From: Buchnera aphidicola (Floraphis choui)
GTDB lineage: Bacteria > Pseudomonadota > Gammaproteobacteria > Enterobacterales > Enterobacteriaceae
NCBI GenBank assembly: GCA_039830045.1
Contig: CP140044.1
Coordinates: 62,001 to 126,000 of the forward strand
Direction of reading: 5' to 3'
Length of the DNA stretch: 64,000 nt
The notes beneath the pieces are model-generated. The model saw nothing but the letters and a program-made list of their open reading frames with translations. It ran no database searches and was not told the origin of the DNA. A program made the position numbers and the translations under genes. Below are positions 18,718 through 28,333 of the stretch, piece after piece (within the stretch, counting starts at the first letter, position 1; the number at the start of each line of letters is the position of its first letter).

Positions 18718-18987
18718 ATGACGGTTGAATCAGTGATGACTCTTTTTCATGAAGCAATAAAAATTGCTTTAATGCTTGCTTCGCCTTTGTTATTAGCTGC
18801 ATTATGTAGTGGTTTAGTGATTAGTGTTTTACAAGCAGCTACTCAGATAAATGAACAAACGTTATCATTTATTCCTAAAATTATTACAGTATTATTATCT
18901 ATGGTAGTGTTTGGACCATGGATGTTAACTTTGATTTTAGATTATACGCGATCTTTATTTAATAATTTGTCTATGATAACTAATTAA
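18718..18987 (+). CDS. fliQ: Flagellar export gate protein FliQ
   Basis: An 89-residue protein with two membrane helices, the same length as E. coli FliQ. The start is the ATG at 18718 with GAGG upstream; an in-frame ATG at 18706 would add four residues absent from the family. LQAATQINEQTLSFIPKI is the strongly conserved cytoplasmic turn. The stop codon shares its last base with the ATG of fliR, so translation is probably coupled. Confidence 0.96.
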   Translation: MTVESVMTLFHEAIKIALMLASPLLLAALCSGLVISVLQAATQINEQTLSFIPKIITVLLSMVVFGPWMLTLILDYTRSLFNNLSMITN

Positions 18988-19757
18988 TGATAACTTTTAA
19001 TATAAATGATTTAATACCTTTTTTTTATAATTTTTTCTTTTCAGTAATACGAATTTTATCTTTTATTATTGTTGCTCCATTATTAGGGGATAAATCGATT
19101 CCAAAAAAAGTAAAAATATTTATTTCATTGATTATGAGTTGGTGTTTTATGTTTTTTTTACCAATAATAAATATTGATTTTTTAACTATAGATGGACTTT
19201 TAATTTTAATTGAACAAGTATTTATCGGTATGTCTTTAGGATTTGTTATGCAGTTGATATTTTCTTCTGTTAAAATAGCTGGAGAAATTATCAGTTTTCA
19301 AATGGGTTTATCATTTTCTTCTTTGTTAGATTGGAATACTCGTTCTAATATATCTGTTTTATCTCGTTTTCTTTATGTATTTTTATTGTTATTATTTTTA
19401 GAATCTAATGGTCACATTTGGATGATATCTGTATTATTTGATACTTTTCATAAAATTCCAATACAACAAGTTAAACTAGATTCTAGTATGTTTTCAAATG
19501 TTGTTATATTTTCTAAGTTTATTTTTATTGATAGTTTTATGTTGATGCTGCCAATTATTATAATTCAATTAATGCTTAATATATCTATTGGTATTTTAAA
19601 CAGGATTTCTTCTCAAATTTCTATTTTTTCTATTGGGTTTACTATAACATTATTTGTTGGGATATATACTTTATATTTATTCGTTCCTATAATTCCTCAT
19701 GTTTTTAATAACGTTTTTAACCGTTTAACTTTTGCAGTGTCTATTTTATTAAGATAA
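18987..19757 (+). CDS. fliR: Flagellar export gate protein FliR
   Basis: A 256-residue membrane protein (E. coli 261) that completes the export pore with FliP and FliQ. It has several hydrophobic segments and the conserved GEIISFQMGLSFSSLLDW stretch near residues 97-114. Its start overlaps the fliQ stop. It ends the fliF-fliR run; a hairpin candidate follows at 19862-19910. No defects seen. Confidence 0.94.
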   Translation: MITFNINDLIPFFYNFFFSVIRILSFIIVAPLLGDKSIPKKVKIFISLIMSWCFMFFLPIINIDFLTIDGLLILIEQVFIGMSLGFVMQLIFSSVKIAGEIISFQMGLSFSSLLDWNTRSNISVLSRFLYVFLLLLFLESNGHIWMISVLFDTFHKIPIQQVKLDSSMFSNVVIFSKFIFIDSFMLMLPIIIIQLMLNISIGILNRISSQISIFSIGFTITLFVGIYTLYLFVPIIPHVFNNVFNRLTFAVSILLR

Positions 19758-19861
19758 TATATATGAATCAAATTATTAAAAAGTATAATATATTTATTTT
19801 TATGAAATTTTGTTTTTATAAATTTTAAATAAAATTTAGAACTTTAAAAGTATAACATTCC

Positions 19862-19910
19862 ATAAAATGCTAGTCTATATTTAATGTGATAACATAGTTT
19901 AGCATTTTAT
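19862..19910. terminator. 11-bp hairpin between convergent fliR and rpmG
   Basis: ATAAAATGCTA at 19862-19872 pairs perfectly with TAGCATTTTAT at 19900-19910 across a 27-base loop, and a T-rich stretch follows on the plus strand. It lies between the ends of fliR (plus) and rpmG (minus), so it could serve both. The loop is long, which lowers confidence. Confidence 0.4.
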
Positions 19911-19938
19911 AGTTTTATATTTTTTATATTTTAAATTA

Positions 19939-20106
19939 TTATTTAATCTTTTTTTCTTCGTATAATATATGTTTTTTAATGATTGGATCGTATTTTTTTA
20001 ATTTTAGTTTCTGAGTTTTATTTTTTTTATTTTTAGTTGTAGTATAATAATGTTTACTACCCGATGTAGACACTAATTTTATTTTATTTCGAACGTTTTT
20101 TGCCAT
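19939..20106 (-). CDS. rpmG: 50S ribosomal protein L33
   Basis: A 55-residue protein, the same length as E. coli L33. The product begins [16 protein letters not shown] and ends [17 protein letters not shown], and carries the [11 protein letters not shown] segment. It sits directly downstream of rpmB, as in E. coli. Its start codon (minus strand, 20104-20106) lies inside the 3' end of rpmB, with a 23-base overlap, so it is probably translated by coupling. Confidence 0.96.
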   Translation of the reverse strand: MAKNVRNKIKLVSTSGSKHYYTTTKNKKNKTQKLKLKKYDPIIKKHILYEEKKIK

Positions 20107-20350
20107 TTCTAAACTCTCTATTGTTTTTTAATAAGCAGTTTTTTTCTAATACTTTATTTAGTCCAATTTTATCCATACATCGCATACCTTTTGCAGATAC
20201 TCTTAGTAATATAAATTTACTTTTTTTTACGTCCCAGAATTTGTGAAAATGTAAATTTGGAAAAAAACGTCTTTTAGTAGAATTCATAGCATGAGAGCGA
20301 TAATTCCCGGTCATGGGTTTTTTCCCTGTTATTTGACATATTTTTGACAT
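20084..20350 (-). CDS. rpmB: 50S ribosomal protein L28, extended at the C terminus
   Basis: An 88-residue protein (E. coli 78). [39 protein letters not shown] and [15 protein letters not shown] are diagnostic L28 segments. The usual protein ends about ten residues earlier; here reading continues through [13 protein letters not shown] and overlaps the start of rpmG in another frame. The extra tail is basic and may be harmless. The extension looks like loss of the original stop or a small frameshift near the end. Confidence 0.95.
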   Translation of the reverse strand: MSKICQITGKKPMTGNYRSHAMNSTKRRFFPNLHFHKFWDVKKSKFILLRVSAKGMRCMDKIGLNKVLEKNCLLKNNREFRNGKKRSK

Positions 20351-20509
20351 AATTAATAGTTTCCTATATTCATGAATAAATTTTTTAAAATTTTTATTTT
20401 AATATATAAAATATTTTTTAATAAATATGAAAATTTAATTAAATTTTTTATATATTTTATTTAACTTTTTAAAATTATAGATTAAATGTTATTAATAGGA
20501 TTTATTTTA

Positions 20510-23215
20510 ATGAATGTTTTTAAAAGATTGTTAATATCTATAATTTTGTTTTGTTTATCTTTTTTATGTAGCTTAATATTTTTAATTCATAGTCATATTG
20601 GATTTAATTTTATTTATTTTTTAGTACATCATTATATACCAGAATTAGAAATAAAAGAATCAATAGGTAAACTAAATAATTTTGTTTTAAAAGATGTAAA
20701 ATATCATTCTTATAATAAAAGTTTTTTTATAAAAGAACTACATGTAAGGATGCATTTTAATTTCTATAAACGATTTTATATTGTTATAGATAAATTTTTA
20801 TTTAAAAAATGTAATATACGTATTAATTACCCTATTTTAGATAAATTTCAATATAAAAAAAGATTGTTAAATTTAAATTTAACATACTTTTTTAAAATTC
20901 CTATTATTTTTAAAAATGTAAAGTTTGATAATTTTTCTTGTTTTATAGGAAATATTATGTTTATCGTAGATCACTTTTCTGGAAAATATTATTGGACTGG
21001 TAAAATATTGAAATGTTTTCGTAATAAAGCTCATAATATATATTTAAAAAAAATTAATTATATGAATAATGATAAAAATATATATAAAAATTTTAAGAAA
21101 AACAAGATTGTAGATTTTAAGGAATCTATAAAAGAATTTTTGGATTCTTTTAGAAAATTTATTATCGGTGTTTCAACAAACGTTGATATAAAACATTTTT
21201 CTAGTGATAATATTTATTTTTTAGGTAAAAATAATTTTAAGTTGTCTCAATTTTTTCTAAATTTTAAAATGATTAGTAATATAATACACATAAAAATACT
21301 TTTTCATTATAATGCTAATTTTAAAGTTAATATTTATGGAACTATTGATTGTAATAAAGAATTTTTTACTAAAATTATTGTTAATTGTATTTATTTTAAA
21401 AGCTATACACTAAATGAAAATGTTAAAATTATAATAACTGGATTTTTATTACAAAATTTAAATATATATTTTAAGTGTAATGGTGTTATAAATACAAATA
21501 TGTATGTAAATATTGTATATAAAAAAACTCATTCTACTATAAATTTAAAATTATTCATTTCATATTTTATTTTGTCTGAAAGCGATCAGTATCATTTAAT
21601 TTTAAAGAATGTAACATTTCAAATTATAGGAAATATGCATAATTATAGTTTTTTTGTAGATGGTATTATAAATATAAACAAATTTATTCCAATAAAATTA
21701 AATTTTTCAGGAGTAGGAAATTACTCAATTATATCTATTAATCAGATTCAATGTAAATTGACGGATAAAAAAATAATATTTGATTATTTATTCAATGTTT
21801 TTGAATATAAAAAACATTCTACGTTAATCAAATTAACTCAAAATAGTAAAAATCAGCATTATGCAAAAGATATAGTACAATATGTATTATACAACTTTTT
21901 TAATTTTAAAAAAAGTTATAATGTATCATTAGATATGCAATTATTATCTAGAAATAATTTCGTTAAAAGAAACAATTCAAAGTCAGGTTTAGTATTTTCT
22001 CAAATTTACAATAAATGGATTGTTTCTATAATTAGTAGAATTTTTATTAAAAAAGATATTTTTATTAAAAAAAATTGTAATAAAATATATGGTTTTAGTA
22101 TAGTTTTTAAATTTAATCAGTTAAATAACCGATTTTTGAATTATGTTGGAAATATTATAGGAAATATTAAATTTTATAGTGTAGGTAGTCATTACAGAAT
22201 TTTAATAAAATTTTTAGGAAATAATCTACAATCAAGATTTTTTATAATTGATAAATTAAATTGTTTGATAGTTTTAAAAAATGATAATAGTAATTCAATA
22301 AAAGTAATGTTATCAGCAAAAAACTTTTTTATTTTAAACTCACGCGTTTCTCATTTTTTTTTAGAGTTCAATACTTTTAAATATAACCATAATTTTTATT
22401 TAAGTATATCAAAAAAAAGTTGTTTAGTGAATTTAAGTATACAAGGAAAGTTTAATTCTTTTTCTAAAATATGGATTGAAACAATAAATAATTTTAATAT
22501 TTCTACATCTATTTTAGATGTAAATATAAACAAAGTATTAATTAAATTTAGAAATAAAAAAGTAATAAATAATTTTAATGTATTATATATTACAGGAAAT
22601 TTTATATTAAACAAAAATAAAAAAAATATTAATTATATTTTTTCAAAATTCAGATATTTATATAATATATCTAATAAATTATCTTTATCTAAAATTAAAT
22701 TAAATTTTAATTATTATGTTAGTAACAAAAAACGGATATTAAAATGGAACTGTATAATAAATCAAGATAGAGATATTAATAGGATATTTATAGGTCATAT
22801 GAATATTCGAAAAGTTAATAAAAGAGTTTTTATTTCTGGAAATTTTGTATTTAAAAATGTATCAATTTCTTTATTGAATTTTTTAATATTAAATGGGGAA
22901 AAAGTTTCTGGTATTTTAAATGGAGTATTATATTTTGACGAAAATACATATACTTTAAAGTTGTTTGGAAATTTGTTAATTCAAAATTTTTTTATAAATG
23001 ATTACTTTTTTTTTAAAAAAGTGTATTTTAACCATATAAAATTATTTATTAATCATGATAATATGATATTTAATAGTTATATAGAAATTAATGCTTTTTT
23101 AAAATTTTCATTTAAATTAAACTATTTAAATGTTTGTTTGTTATCTAATAAAATAAATTCATTTCTAATCACTAGAGTTTGTCATATTTTGTCGTGTAAT
23201 ATTATTAGAAATTAA
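20510..23215 (+). CDS. tamB: Translocation and assembly module protein TamB (YtfN), shortened
   Basis: A 901-residue protein with one N-terminal membrane anchor (LLISIILFCLSFLCSLIFLIH) followed by a long, Lys/Asn/Ile/Phe-rich stretch of beta-strand character, as in the AsmA-like lipid-transfer family. E. coli TamB has 1259 residues. The best-conserved C-terminal domain seems largely missing. The ATG at 20510 is preferred to the in-frame ATG at 20486. In E. coli and many relatives tamA, its outer-membrane partner, lies directly upstream; here only rpmB and rpmG are upstream. Next downstream is ppa, also near tamB in E. coli. Sequence identity is low and composition very biased, so the name rests partly on synteny. 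Confidence 0.7.
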   Translation: MNVFKRLLISIILFCLSFLCSLIFLIHSHIGFNFIYFLVHHYIPELEIKESIGKLNNFVLKDVKYHSYNKSFFIKELHVRMHFNFYKRFYIVIDKFLFKKCNIRINYPILDKFQYKKRLLNLNLTYFFKIPIIFKNVKFDNFSCFIGNIMFIVDHFSGKYYWTGKILKCFRNKAHNIYLKKINYMNNDKNIYKNFKKNKIVDFKESIKEFLDSFRKFIIGVSTNVDIKHFSSDNIYFLGKNNFKLSQFFLNFKMISNIIHIKILFHYNANFKVNIYGTIDCNKEFFTKIIVNCIYFKSYTLNENVKIIITGFLLQNLNIYFKCNGVINTNMYVNIVYKKTHSTINLKLFISYFILSESDQYHLILKNVTFQIIGNMHNYSFFVDGIININKFIPIKLNFSGVGNYSIISINQIQCKLTDKKIIFDYLFNVFEYKKHSTLIKLTQNSKNQHYAKDIVQYVLYNFFNFKKSYNVSLDMQLLSRNNFVKRNNSKSGLVFSQIYNKWIVSIISRIFIKKDIFIKKNCNKIYGFSIVFKFNQLNNRFLNYVGNIIGNIKFYSVGSHYRILIKFLGNNLQSRFFIIDKLNCLIVLKNDNSNSIKVMLSAKNFFILNSRVSHFFLEFNTFKYNHNFYLSISKKSCLVNLSIQGKFNSFSKIWIETINNFNISTSILDVNINKVLIKFRNKKVINNFNVLYITGNFILNKNKKNINYIFSKFRYLYNISNKLSLSKIKLNFNYYVSNKKRILKWNCIINQDRDINRIFIGHMNIRKVNKRVFISGNFVFKNVSISLLNFLILNGEKVSGILNGVLYFDENTYTLKLFGNLLIQNFFINDYFFFKKVYFNHIKLFINHDNMIFNSYIEINAFLKFSFKLNYLNVCLLSNKINSFLITRVCHILSCNIIRN

Positions 23216-23506
23216 CATGTATTCAAAGTTAGAACATTTTTAAAAATGTTTGGTCTTTTATAAAATAGTATTAAATTATAAAATATAATTAAGTGATTTT
23301 TATTATTTACGTTTTTATATCATTATATAAAGTTTATTTTAAAATTGTTTTAAGCTAAGAAACGAATATTTATTCTTAATATTTTAAAATATATTAAAAC
23401 TTGATAAATATGTTTAAAAAATTTTTATTATAATCTTATAGGATTACTGTATATTTTAGATATTTGTGACTAATAGTTTTAAAAATTGTAAAATAAAATT
23501 ATTTAA

Positions 23507-24022
23507 TTATTGTAATGAAGACATAATTTCTTTATATGCTATGTTTTTATCGCCCCATTCAATAATTTTTGTCCATTTATTTTTTTCTAAATTTTTATAA
23601 TGTTTAAAGAAATGTATAATTTGTGTTTTTAATAGATCTGGAAAATTATTAATATCTGTTATATAAGAATATTCTGGACATATATTAACGTTAGGAACAG
23701 TAATAATTTTATTGTCTATTCCAGATTCATCTAACATTTTTAGTATTCCTATTGGCCTACATTGTATTACTGAACTAGGGATTAAAGGGTATGGAGAATG
23801 TACTAGTACATCTATGGGATCCCCGTCGGAAGATAAAGTTTTATTAATAAATCCGTAATTACAAGGATAAAACATAGGAGTCAATATAAATCTATCTACA
23901 AATAAACATCCTGAATTTTTATCCATTTCGTATTTTACTGGATTAAAATGTGATGAGATTTCAATAATAACGTTTATATCATATGGAACGTTTTTTCCTG
24001 AAGTAATATTTTTTAGGTTCAT
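23507..24022 (-). CDS. ppa: Inorganic pyrophosphatase
   Basis: A 171-residue soluble enzyme (E. coli 176) that hydrolyses pyrophosphate and so drives biosynthetic reactions. The family signature with metal-binding aspartates reads DGDPIDVLV at about residues 66-74, preceded by PCNYGFINKTLSSD and followed by CRPIGILKMLDESGIDNKII. It converges with tamB and diverges from pmbA; a 291-base AT-rich spacer without a gene separates it from tamB. Confidence 0.96.
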   Translation of the reverse strand: MNLKNITSGKNVPYDINVIIEISSHFNPVKYEMDKNSGCLFVDRFILTPMFYPCNYGFINKTLSSDGDPIDVLVHSPYPLIPSSVIQCRPIGILKMLDESGIDNKIITVPNVNICPEYSYITDINNFPDLLKTQIIHFFKHYKNLEKNKWTKIIEWGDKNIAYKEIMSSLQ

Positions 24023-24139
24023 TTTTTATTCCAAGTTCATTAATTAAGTTTGTTATTTTTATATCTTTATTAGTGTATAAAATTTCGTTTTTCTATCAGT
24101 GTACTATAATAAATAATTGGATATATTTGTGAGGAAAAT

Positions 24140-25486
24140 ATGAAGTTAGAACATAATTTTATATTAAAAGAAAAAGAATTTAAAGGTATAATTAGATATA
24201 TATTAAATACAATTAAAATTTATTCAGCTACTGCTGAAGTGTTAATTTCGTATAATGTAGGAATTAATGTTGGAATAAGAAATAGTAAAACTGATTATAT
24301 TGAATTTAATAATGATAATATTTTAACCATTACAGTTTATAAAAATAGAAAGAAAAGTGTAGTTTCTTCCACTGATTTTAGTATATTTGCAATAAATAAA
24401 ATAATTAATTGTGCAATGGATGTTATTCGTAATACATCTCCTGATTTATTTTCTGGTTTACCTGATTTAAATTTATTAGCTATTGGAGATTTAAAAGATC
24501 TTAATTTATATCATTATTGGAAATGGAATATAAATGATGCTCTTGATTTAGTATTAAAAGCAGAGCAAGAAGCTTTTAAAGTAGATAAAAGAATTGTTAA
24601 TACGGAAGGATCTAATTTTAATAGTTGCATGAGTATGAAAGTTTTTGGAAATAGTTATGGTATGTTAGAAAGTTATAACACTACTTTATACTCTATGTCT
24701 AGTTGTATTGTAGCTAAAGAAAAAAATGATATGCAAAGAGATATGTCTTATACAATTGCAAGAAATATTAATGATTTAATATCTTCAACACATATAGGCA
24801 AGACGAGTGCTAAAAAAGCTTTGTCTAGATTAAATGCTAAAAAATTGTTTTCTATAAAAAGTTCTGTAATTTTTTCTTCAGAATTATCGTCAGAGTTTTT
24901 TTCTTACTTAGTAAAAGCAATTAGTGGTAGCAATGTTTATAGAAAATCAACATTTTTGTTAAATAGTTTAGAAAAACAAATTTTTCCTGATTGGTTAAGT
25001 ATTAAAGAAGACCCTCACATAGAAAAAGGACTAGGATCAAAATGTTTTGATTCGGAAGGTGTACGTACTTTATCTAAAACAATAATACATAATGGTGTAT
25101 TAAAGACATGGTTGTTAGATAATTATTCAGCTAAAAAAATGAATTTAACTAGTACTGCTAATTTTGGGGGAATTCATAATTGGATAATATTTGGTTCATC
25201 TAATATGAATTTAAAAGAATTATTAACATTTATGAATAAAGGAGTGCTAATAACAGAATTATTAGGAAATGGTATGAATGTAATTACAGGAGATTATTCA
25301 TGTGGTGCAGTAGGGTTTTGGATAGAAAATGGAGTTATTAAATATCCTGTTCGTGAAATTACAATTTCTGGAAATTTAAAAGATATGTTTAAAAATATTA
25401 TATCTATAGGTAACGATATTGACACAAGAAAAAAAATATTGTCTGGATCAATTTTATTGTCTTCTATACAAATTTCTGGTTTATAA
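24140..25486 (+). CDS. pmbA: Metalloprotease subunit PmbA (TldE)
   Basis: A 448-residue protein (E. coli 450). TldE forms a heterodimeric protease with TldD; in E. coli the pair matures microcin B17 and degrades the CcdA antitoxin. Conserved segments include GLPDLNLLAIGDLKDL, GSKCFDSEGV and the C-terminal TGDYSCGAVGFWIENGVIKYPVREITISGNLKDM. TldD, which carries the zinc site, is not in this window. The start ATG follows GAGGAAA. What such a protease does in an endosymbiont is unknown. Confidence 0.95.
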   Translation: MKLEHNFILKEKEFKGIIRYILNTIKIYSATAEVLISYNVGINVGIRNSKTDYIEFNNDNILTITVYKNRKKSVVSSTDFSIFAINKIINCAMDVIRNTSPDLFSGLPDLNLLAIGDLKDLNLYHYWKWNINDALDLVLKAEQEAFKVDKRIVNTEGSNFNSCMSMKVFGNSYGMLESYNTTLYSMSSCIVAKEKNDMQRDMSYTIARNINDLISSTHIGKTSAKKALSRLNAKKLFSIKSSVIFSSELSSEFFSYLVKAISGSNVYRKSTFLLNSLEKQIFPDWLSIKEDPHIEKGLGSKCFDSEGVRTLSKTIIHNGVLKTWLLDNYSAKKMNLTSTANFGGIHNWIIFGSSNMNLKELLTFMNKGVLITELLGNGMNVITGDYSCGAVGFWIENGVIKYPVREITISGNLKDMFKNIISIGNDIDTRKKILSGSILLSSIQISGL

Positions 25487-25595
25487 AATATTTATACTTT
25501 TAAAATTTAATGTAATATAATTTGTGTATTTATAAGTTATTATAAATTAGAAAGATATAAAATTGAAAAGTATATAATTTACTATAAAGTTCTTT

Positions 25596-25969
25596 AAAAG
25601 AAGCTGGCCTATAAGCCGGGTTCTGTGTTGGACAGTCATTTATCTAGAATAATAATCGCTTATTATTTCAAGCAGCCTACCCGAGTATGATTTATAAGGG
25701 TAAATTTTGTATACTCCTATTTGGCCTTGCTCCAGGTGGAGTTTACCAAACCATACTAGTTACCAAGTATGTGGTGAGCTTTTACCTCGCCTTTTCACCC
25801 TTTCCTTTATTAATTTATTAAAATAAAGGTGGTTTTTTTTCTGTTGCACTAGTCGTAAGCTTGCGCTTCCCAGATGTTATCTGGCACCTATTTACCCTTT
25901 GGAGCCCGGACTTTCCTCTTCTATTATTTTTATTATTAGAACAATAGCAGCGACTGTCTGGCCAGCTTC
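25596..25969 (-). ncRNA. rnpB: RNase P RNA (M1 RNA)
   Basis: On the minus strand the 5' end GAAGCTGGCCAGACAGTCGC and the internal GAGGAAAGTCCGGGCTCC match bacterial class A RNase P RNA, and the 3' part contains the conserved region ending in CCCGGCTTAT. GAAGCTGGCC at the 5' end and GGCCAGCTTC at the 3' end form a perfect 10-bp P1 helix. Outer peripheral helices (for example near 25800-25850 and 25920-25945) have become A-T rich. The RNA cleaves the 5' leader from tRNA precursors. Ends are set by comparison with E. coli and may be off by a few bases. Confidence 0.95.
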
Positions 25970-25995
25970 TTTTAAAATGTTTATATTGCTTTTAC

Positions 25996-26844
25996 TTATT
26001 TTTTAATATTATAATTGTATAAAAAATTTTTAGATAATTTATGCAATTTTGCTGTTATTTGTATAGCTTCTTTTAATGGTAAATGTAATTTTAGTATTTG
26101 TAAAGTTTCTAATGCTATTTCAGAAATAGTATTTGCTTTAATTTCTTGAAAACCTGATATTATTATTGTAATTTCTCCTTTTTCTTTAAAATTGTCGTTA
26201 TTTAGCCATGATAATATACTTTCTGATGTACCTCTTTTTATGCATTCCCATTTTTTAGTTAGTTCTTTCGCTAATATTATATATCTATTCGGTCCTAGTT
26301 CTTTGACTATATCATTCATACTTGAAATGATTCTATGAGGGGTTTCATAAACTATAATTGTTCGTGTTTCTTTGTTTAAGCTGTTTATTAATTTTCGTCG
26401 TATTGTATTTCTAGATGGGAAAAATCCTTCATAGCAAAACTTTCTATTAGATAATCCTGAAGCACTGAGAGCTGTTATAGCTGCACATGGCCCTGGAAGT
26501 GGTATTACTTGTATTTCATATTCATAACAATTATTTATTAAATGATTTCCTGGGTCATTAATTGTAGGTGTTCCAGCATTAGAAACTAATGCAATATTTT
26601 TTCCATTTCTTAATTGTATAATTAATTTTTTATATTTGGTTTTTTCGTTATGTTTGTTAAAGGAAGTAATATGTGTAAAAATATTATATTTTTTTGTTAG
26701 TATTTTAGTATGATTTATATTTTCTGCTGCGATTATATCTACTGCATTTAGTGTAGATATCGCTCGATAAGTAATATCAGCTAAATTTCCAATAGGAGTA
26801 GGTATAATATATAATATTCCTTTCGTATTATTTAATTGTTTCAT
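25996..26844 (-). CDS. rsmI: 16S rRNA (cytidine1402-2'-O)-methyltransferase RsmI
   Basis: A 282-residue tetrapyrrole-methylase-type enzyme (E. coli 286) that methylates the ribose of C1402 in the decoding centre of 16S rRNA. Signatures: GILYIIPTPIGNLADITYRAI at the start, ALVSNAGTPTINDPG near residues 85-100, and GPCAAITALSASGLSNRKFCYEGFFP. All S-adenosylmethionine-binding motifs appear intact. It lies 27 bases upstream of rnpB on the same strand. Confidence 0.96.
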   Translation of the reverse strand: MKQLNNTKGILYIIPTPIGNLADITYRAISTLNAVDIIAAENINHTKILTKKYNIFTHITSFNKHNEKTKYKKLIIQLRNGKNIALVSNAGTPTINDPGNHLINNCYEYEIQVIPLPGPCAAITALSASGLSNRKFCYEGFFPSRNTIRRKLINSLNKETRTIIVYETPHRIISSMNDIVKELGPNRYIILAKELTKKWECIKRGTSESILSWLNNDNFKEKGEITIIISGFQEIKANTISEIALETLQILKLHLPLKEAIQITAKLHKLSKNFLYNYNIKK

Positions 26845-27109
26845 GATTATTTATTAATTTATTTAAAACCTAAGTATTTTAATATAGCCATCACTATAAT
26901 AAAGATATTTACATATTTATGGATTTATTATAAATAATCAATATGTAAATATGTAAATACAATTTTATTTTTTACTTTATTATTCTAAATGATATAGTTT
27001 TATATATAAAATTATTTATATTTTAATGCTCATTAAAAAGTAGCGTTTTAATATGAATATTTTGAACATTATAAATTTTTAGTTTAATACATTATGTGAT
27101 GAGGTAGTA

Positions 27110-28333
27110 ATGGTAAAAAGAGCGGTCATTACTGGTATAGGAATAATTTCTAGTATTGGTAATAATAAATCAGAAGTATTAACTTCATTATTGCATACTA
27201 AATCAGGCATTTCTTTTTCAGAAGAAATGAAACAATTTGGTATGCGAAGTCATGTATGGGGAAACATAAAAATAGACAAATCTCAGTGTATAAGTCGTAA
27301 AATAATGAGGTTTATGAGTGATGCATCTATTTATTTGTATTTGGCAATGGAAGAAGCTATAAGAGATGCAAAGTTAACTCCTAGAATATATCAAAATAAT
27401 TCTAGAATAGGAATCGTAGTTGGTTCTAGTTCTGGAGCTCCAAAATGTCAAGTAGATGGAATACGTTTTATAAAATCAAAAAAATTAAAATTAATTAGTC
27501 CTTATACGGTAATTAGATCTATGACTTCTAATACGTCTGCATGTCTAGCTACTTCATTTAAAATACATGGAATAAATTATTCTATCAGTTCGGCGTGTTC
27601 TACTTCTGCTCATTGTATAGGAAATGCTATAGAATTAATACAATTAGGTAAACAAGATATTATATTTGCTGGAGGAGGTGAAGAAATAAGTTCAGAATTA
27701 GCTTGTACATTTGATGCTATGGGGGTTCTGTCGACTAATTACAACTTTAGTCCTACTATATCATCCAGAGTATTTGATTTTTATCGAGATGGATTTGTTA
27801 TTTCGGGAGGTGGAGGAGTAATTGTAATAGAAGAATTAAATTACGCATTATCTAGATCAGCTCATATATATGCAGAAATTATTGGATATGGTACATCTTC
27901 AGATGGTTTTAATATGGTTGTTCCTTCTGGAGATGGAGCTATTCGTTGTATGAATTTAGCTGTAAAAAAAATAAATAAAAAATCTATTGATTATATAAAT
28001 GCACATGGTACATCTACTAAGTTAGGTGATATAATAGAATTGAATGCTATTCGAAAAGTATTTGATAAAATTAACATGCCAATTATTTCATCAACTAAAT
28101 CTATTACTGGGCATTCATTAGGCGCATCAGGAGTACAAGAAATAATTTATAGTCTGTTAATGCTAGAACATAATTTTTTAGTTCCTAGTATTAATATTAC
28201 AAAGTTAGATCCTCAAGCTAGAAGTTGTAACATTTTAACTAATATTGTTAAGAAAAATATTTCTATAATTATGTCAAATAGTTTTGGATTTGGAGGTACT
28301 AATGTTACTCTAGTTATAAAAAAGTATTCTTAA
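27110..28333 (+). CDS. fabB: 3-oxoacyl-[acyl-carrier-protein] synthase I
   Basis: A 407-residue condensing enzyme (E. coli 406) of fatty-acid elongation, the one needed for unsaturated chains. The catalytic triad is intact: Cys163 in SSACSTSAH, the His in INAHGTSTKLGD near 298 and the His in KSITGHSLGASG near 333. NSFGFGGTN near the C terminus is also conserved. The ATG has GAGG upstream. A 776-base empty spacer follows, which marks a boundary between conserved blocks. Confidence 0.97.
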   Translation: MVKRAVITGIGIISSIGNNKSEVLTSLLHTKSGISFSEEMKQFGMRSHVWGNIKIDKSQCISRKIMRFMSDASIYLYLAMEEAIRDAKLTPRIYQNNSRIGIVVGSSSGAPKCQVDGIRFIKSKKLKLISPYTVIRSMTSNTSACLATSFKIHGINYSISSACSTSAHCIGNAIELIQLGKQDIIFAGGGEEISSELACTFDAMGVLSTNYNFSPTISSRVFDFYRDGFVISGGGGVIVIEELNYALSRSAHIYAEIIGYGTSSDGFNMVVPSGDGAIRCMNLAVKKINKKSIDYINAHGTSTKLGDIIELNAIRKVFDKINMPIISSTKSITGHSLGASGVQEIIYSLLMLEHNFLVPSINITKLDPQARSCNILTNIVKKNISIIMSNSFGFGGTNVTLVIKKYS

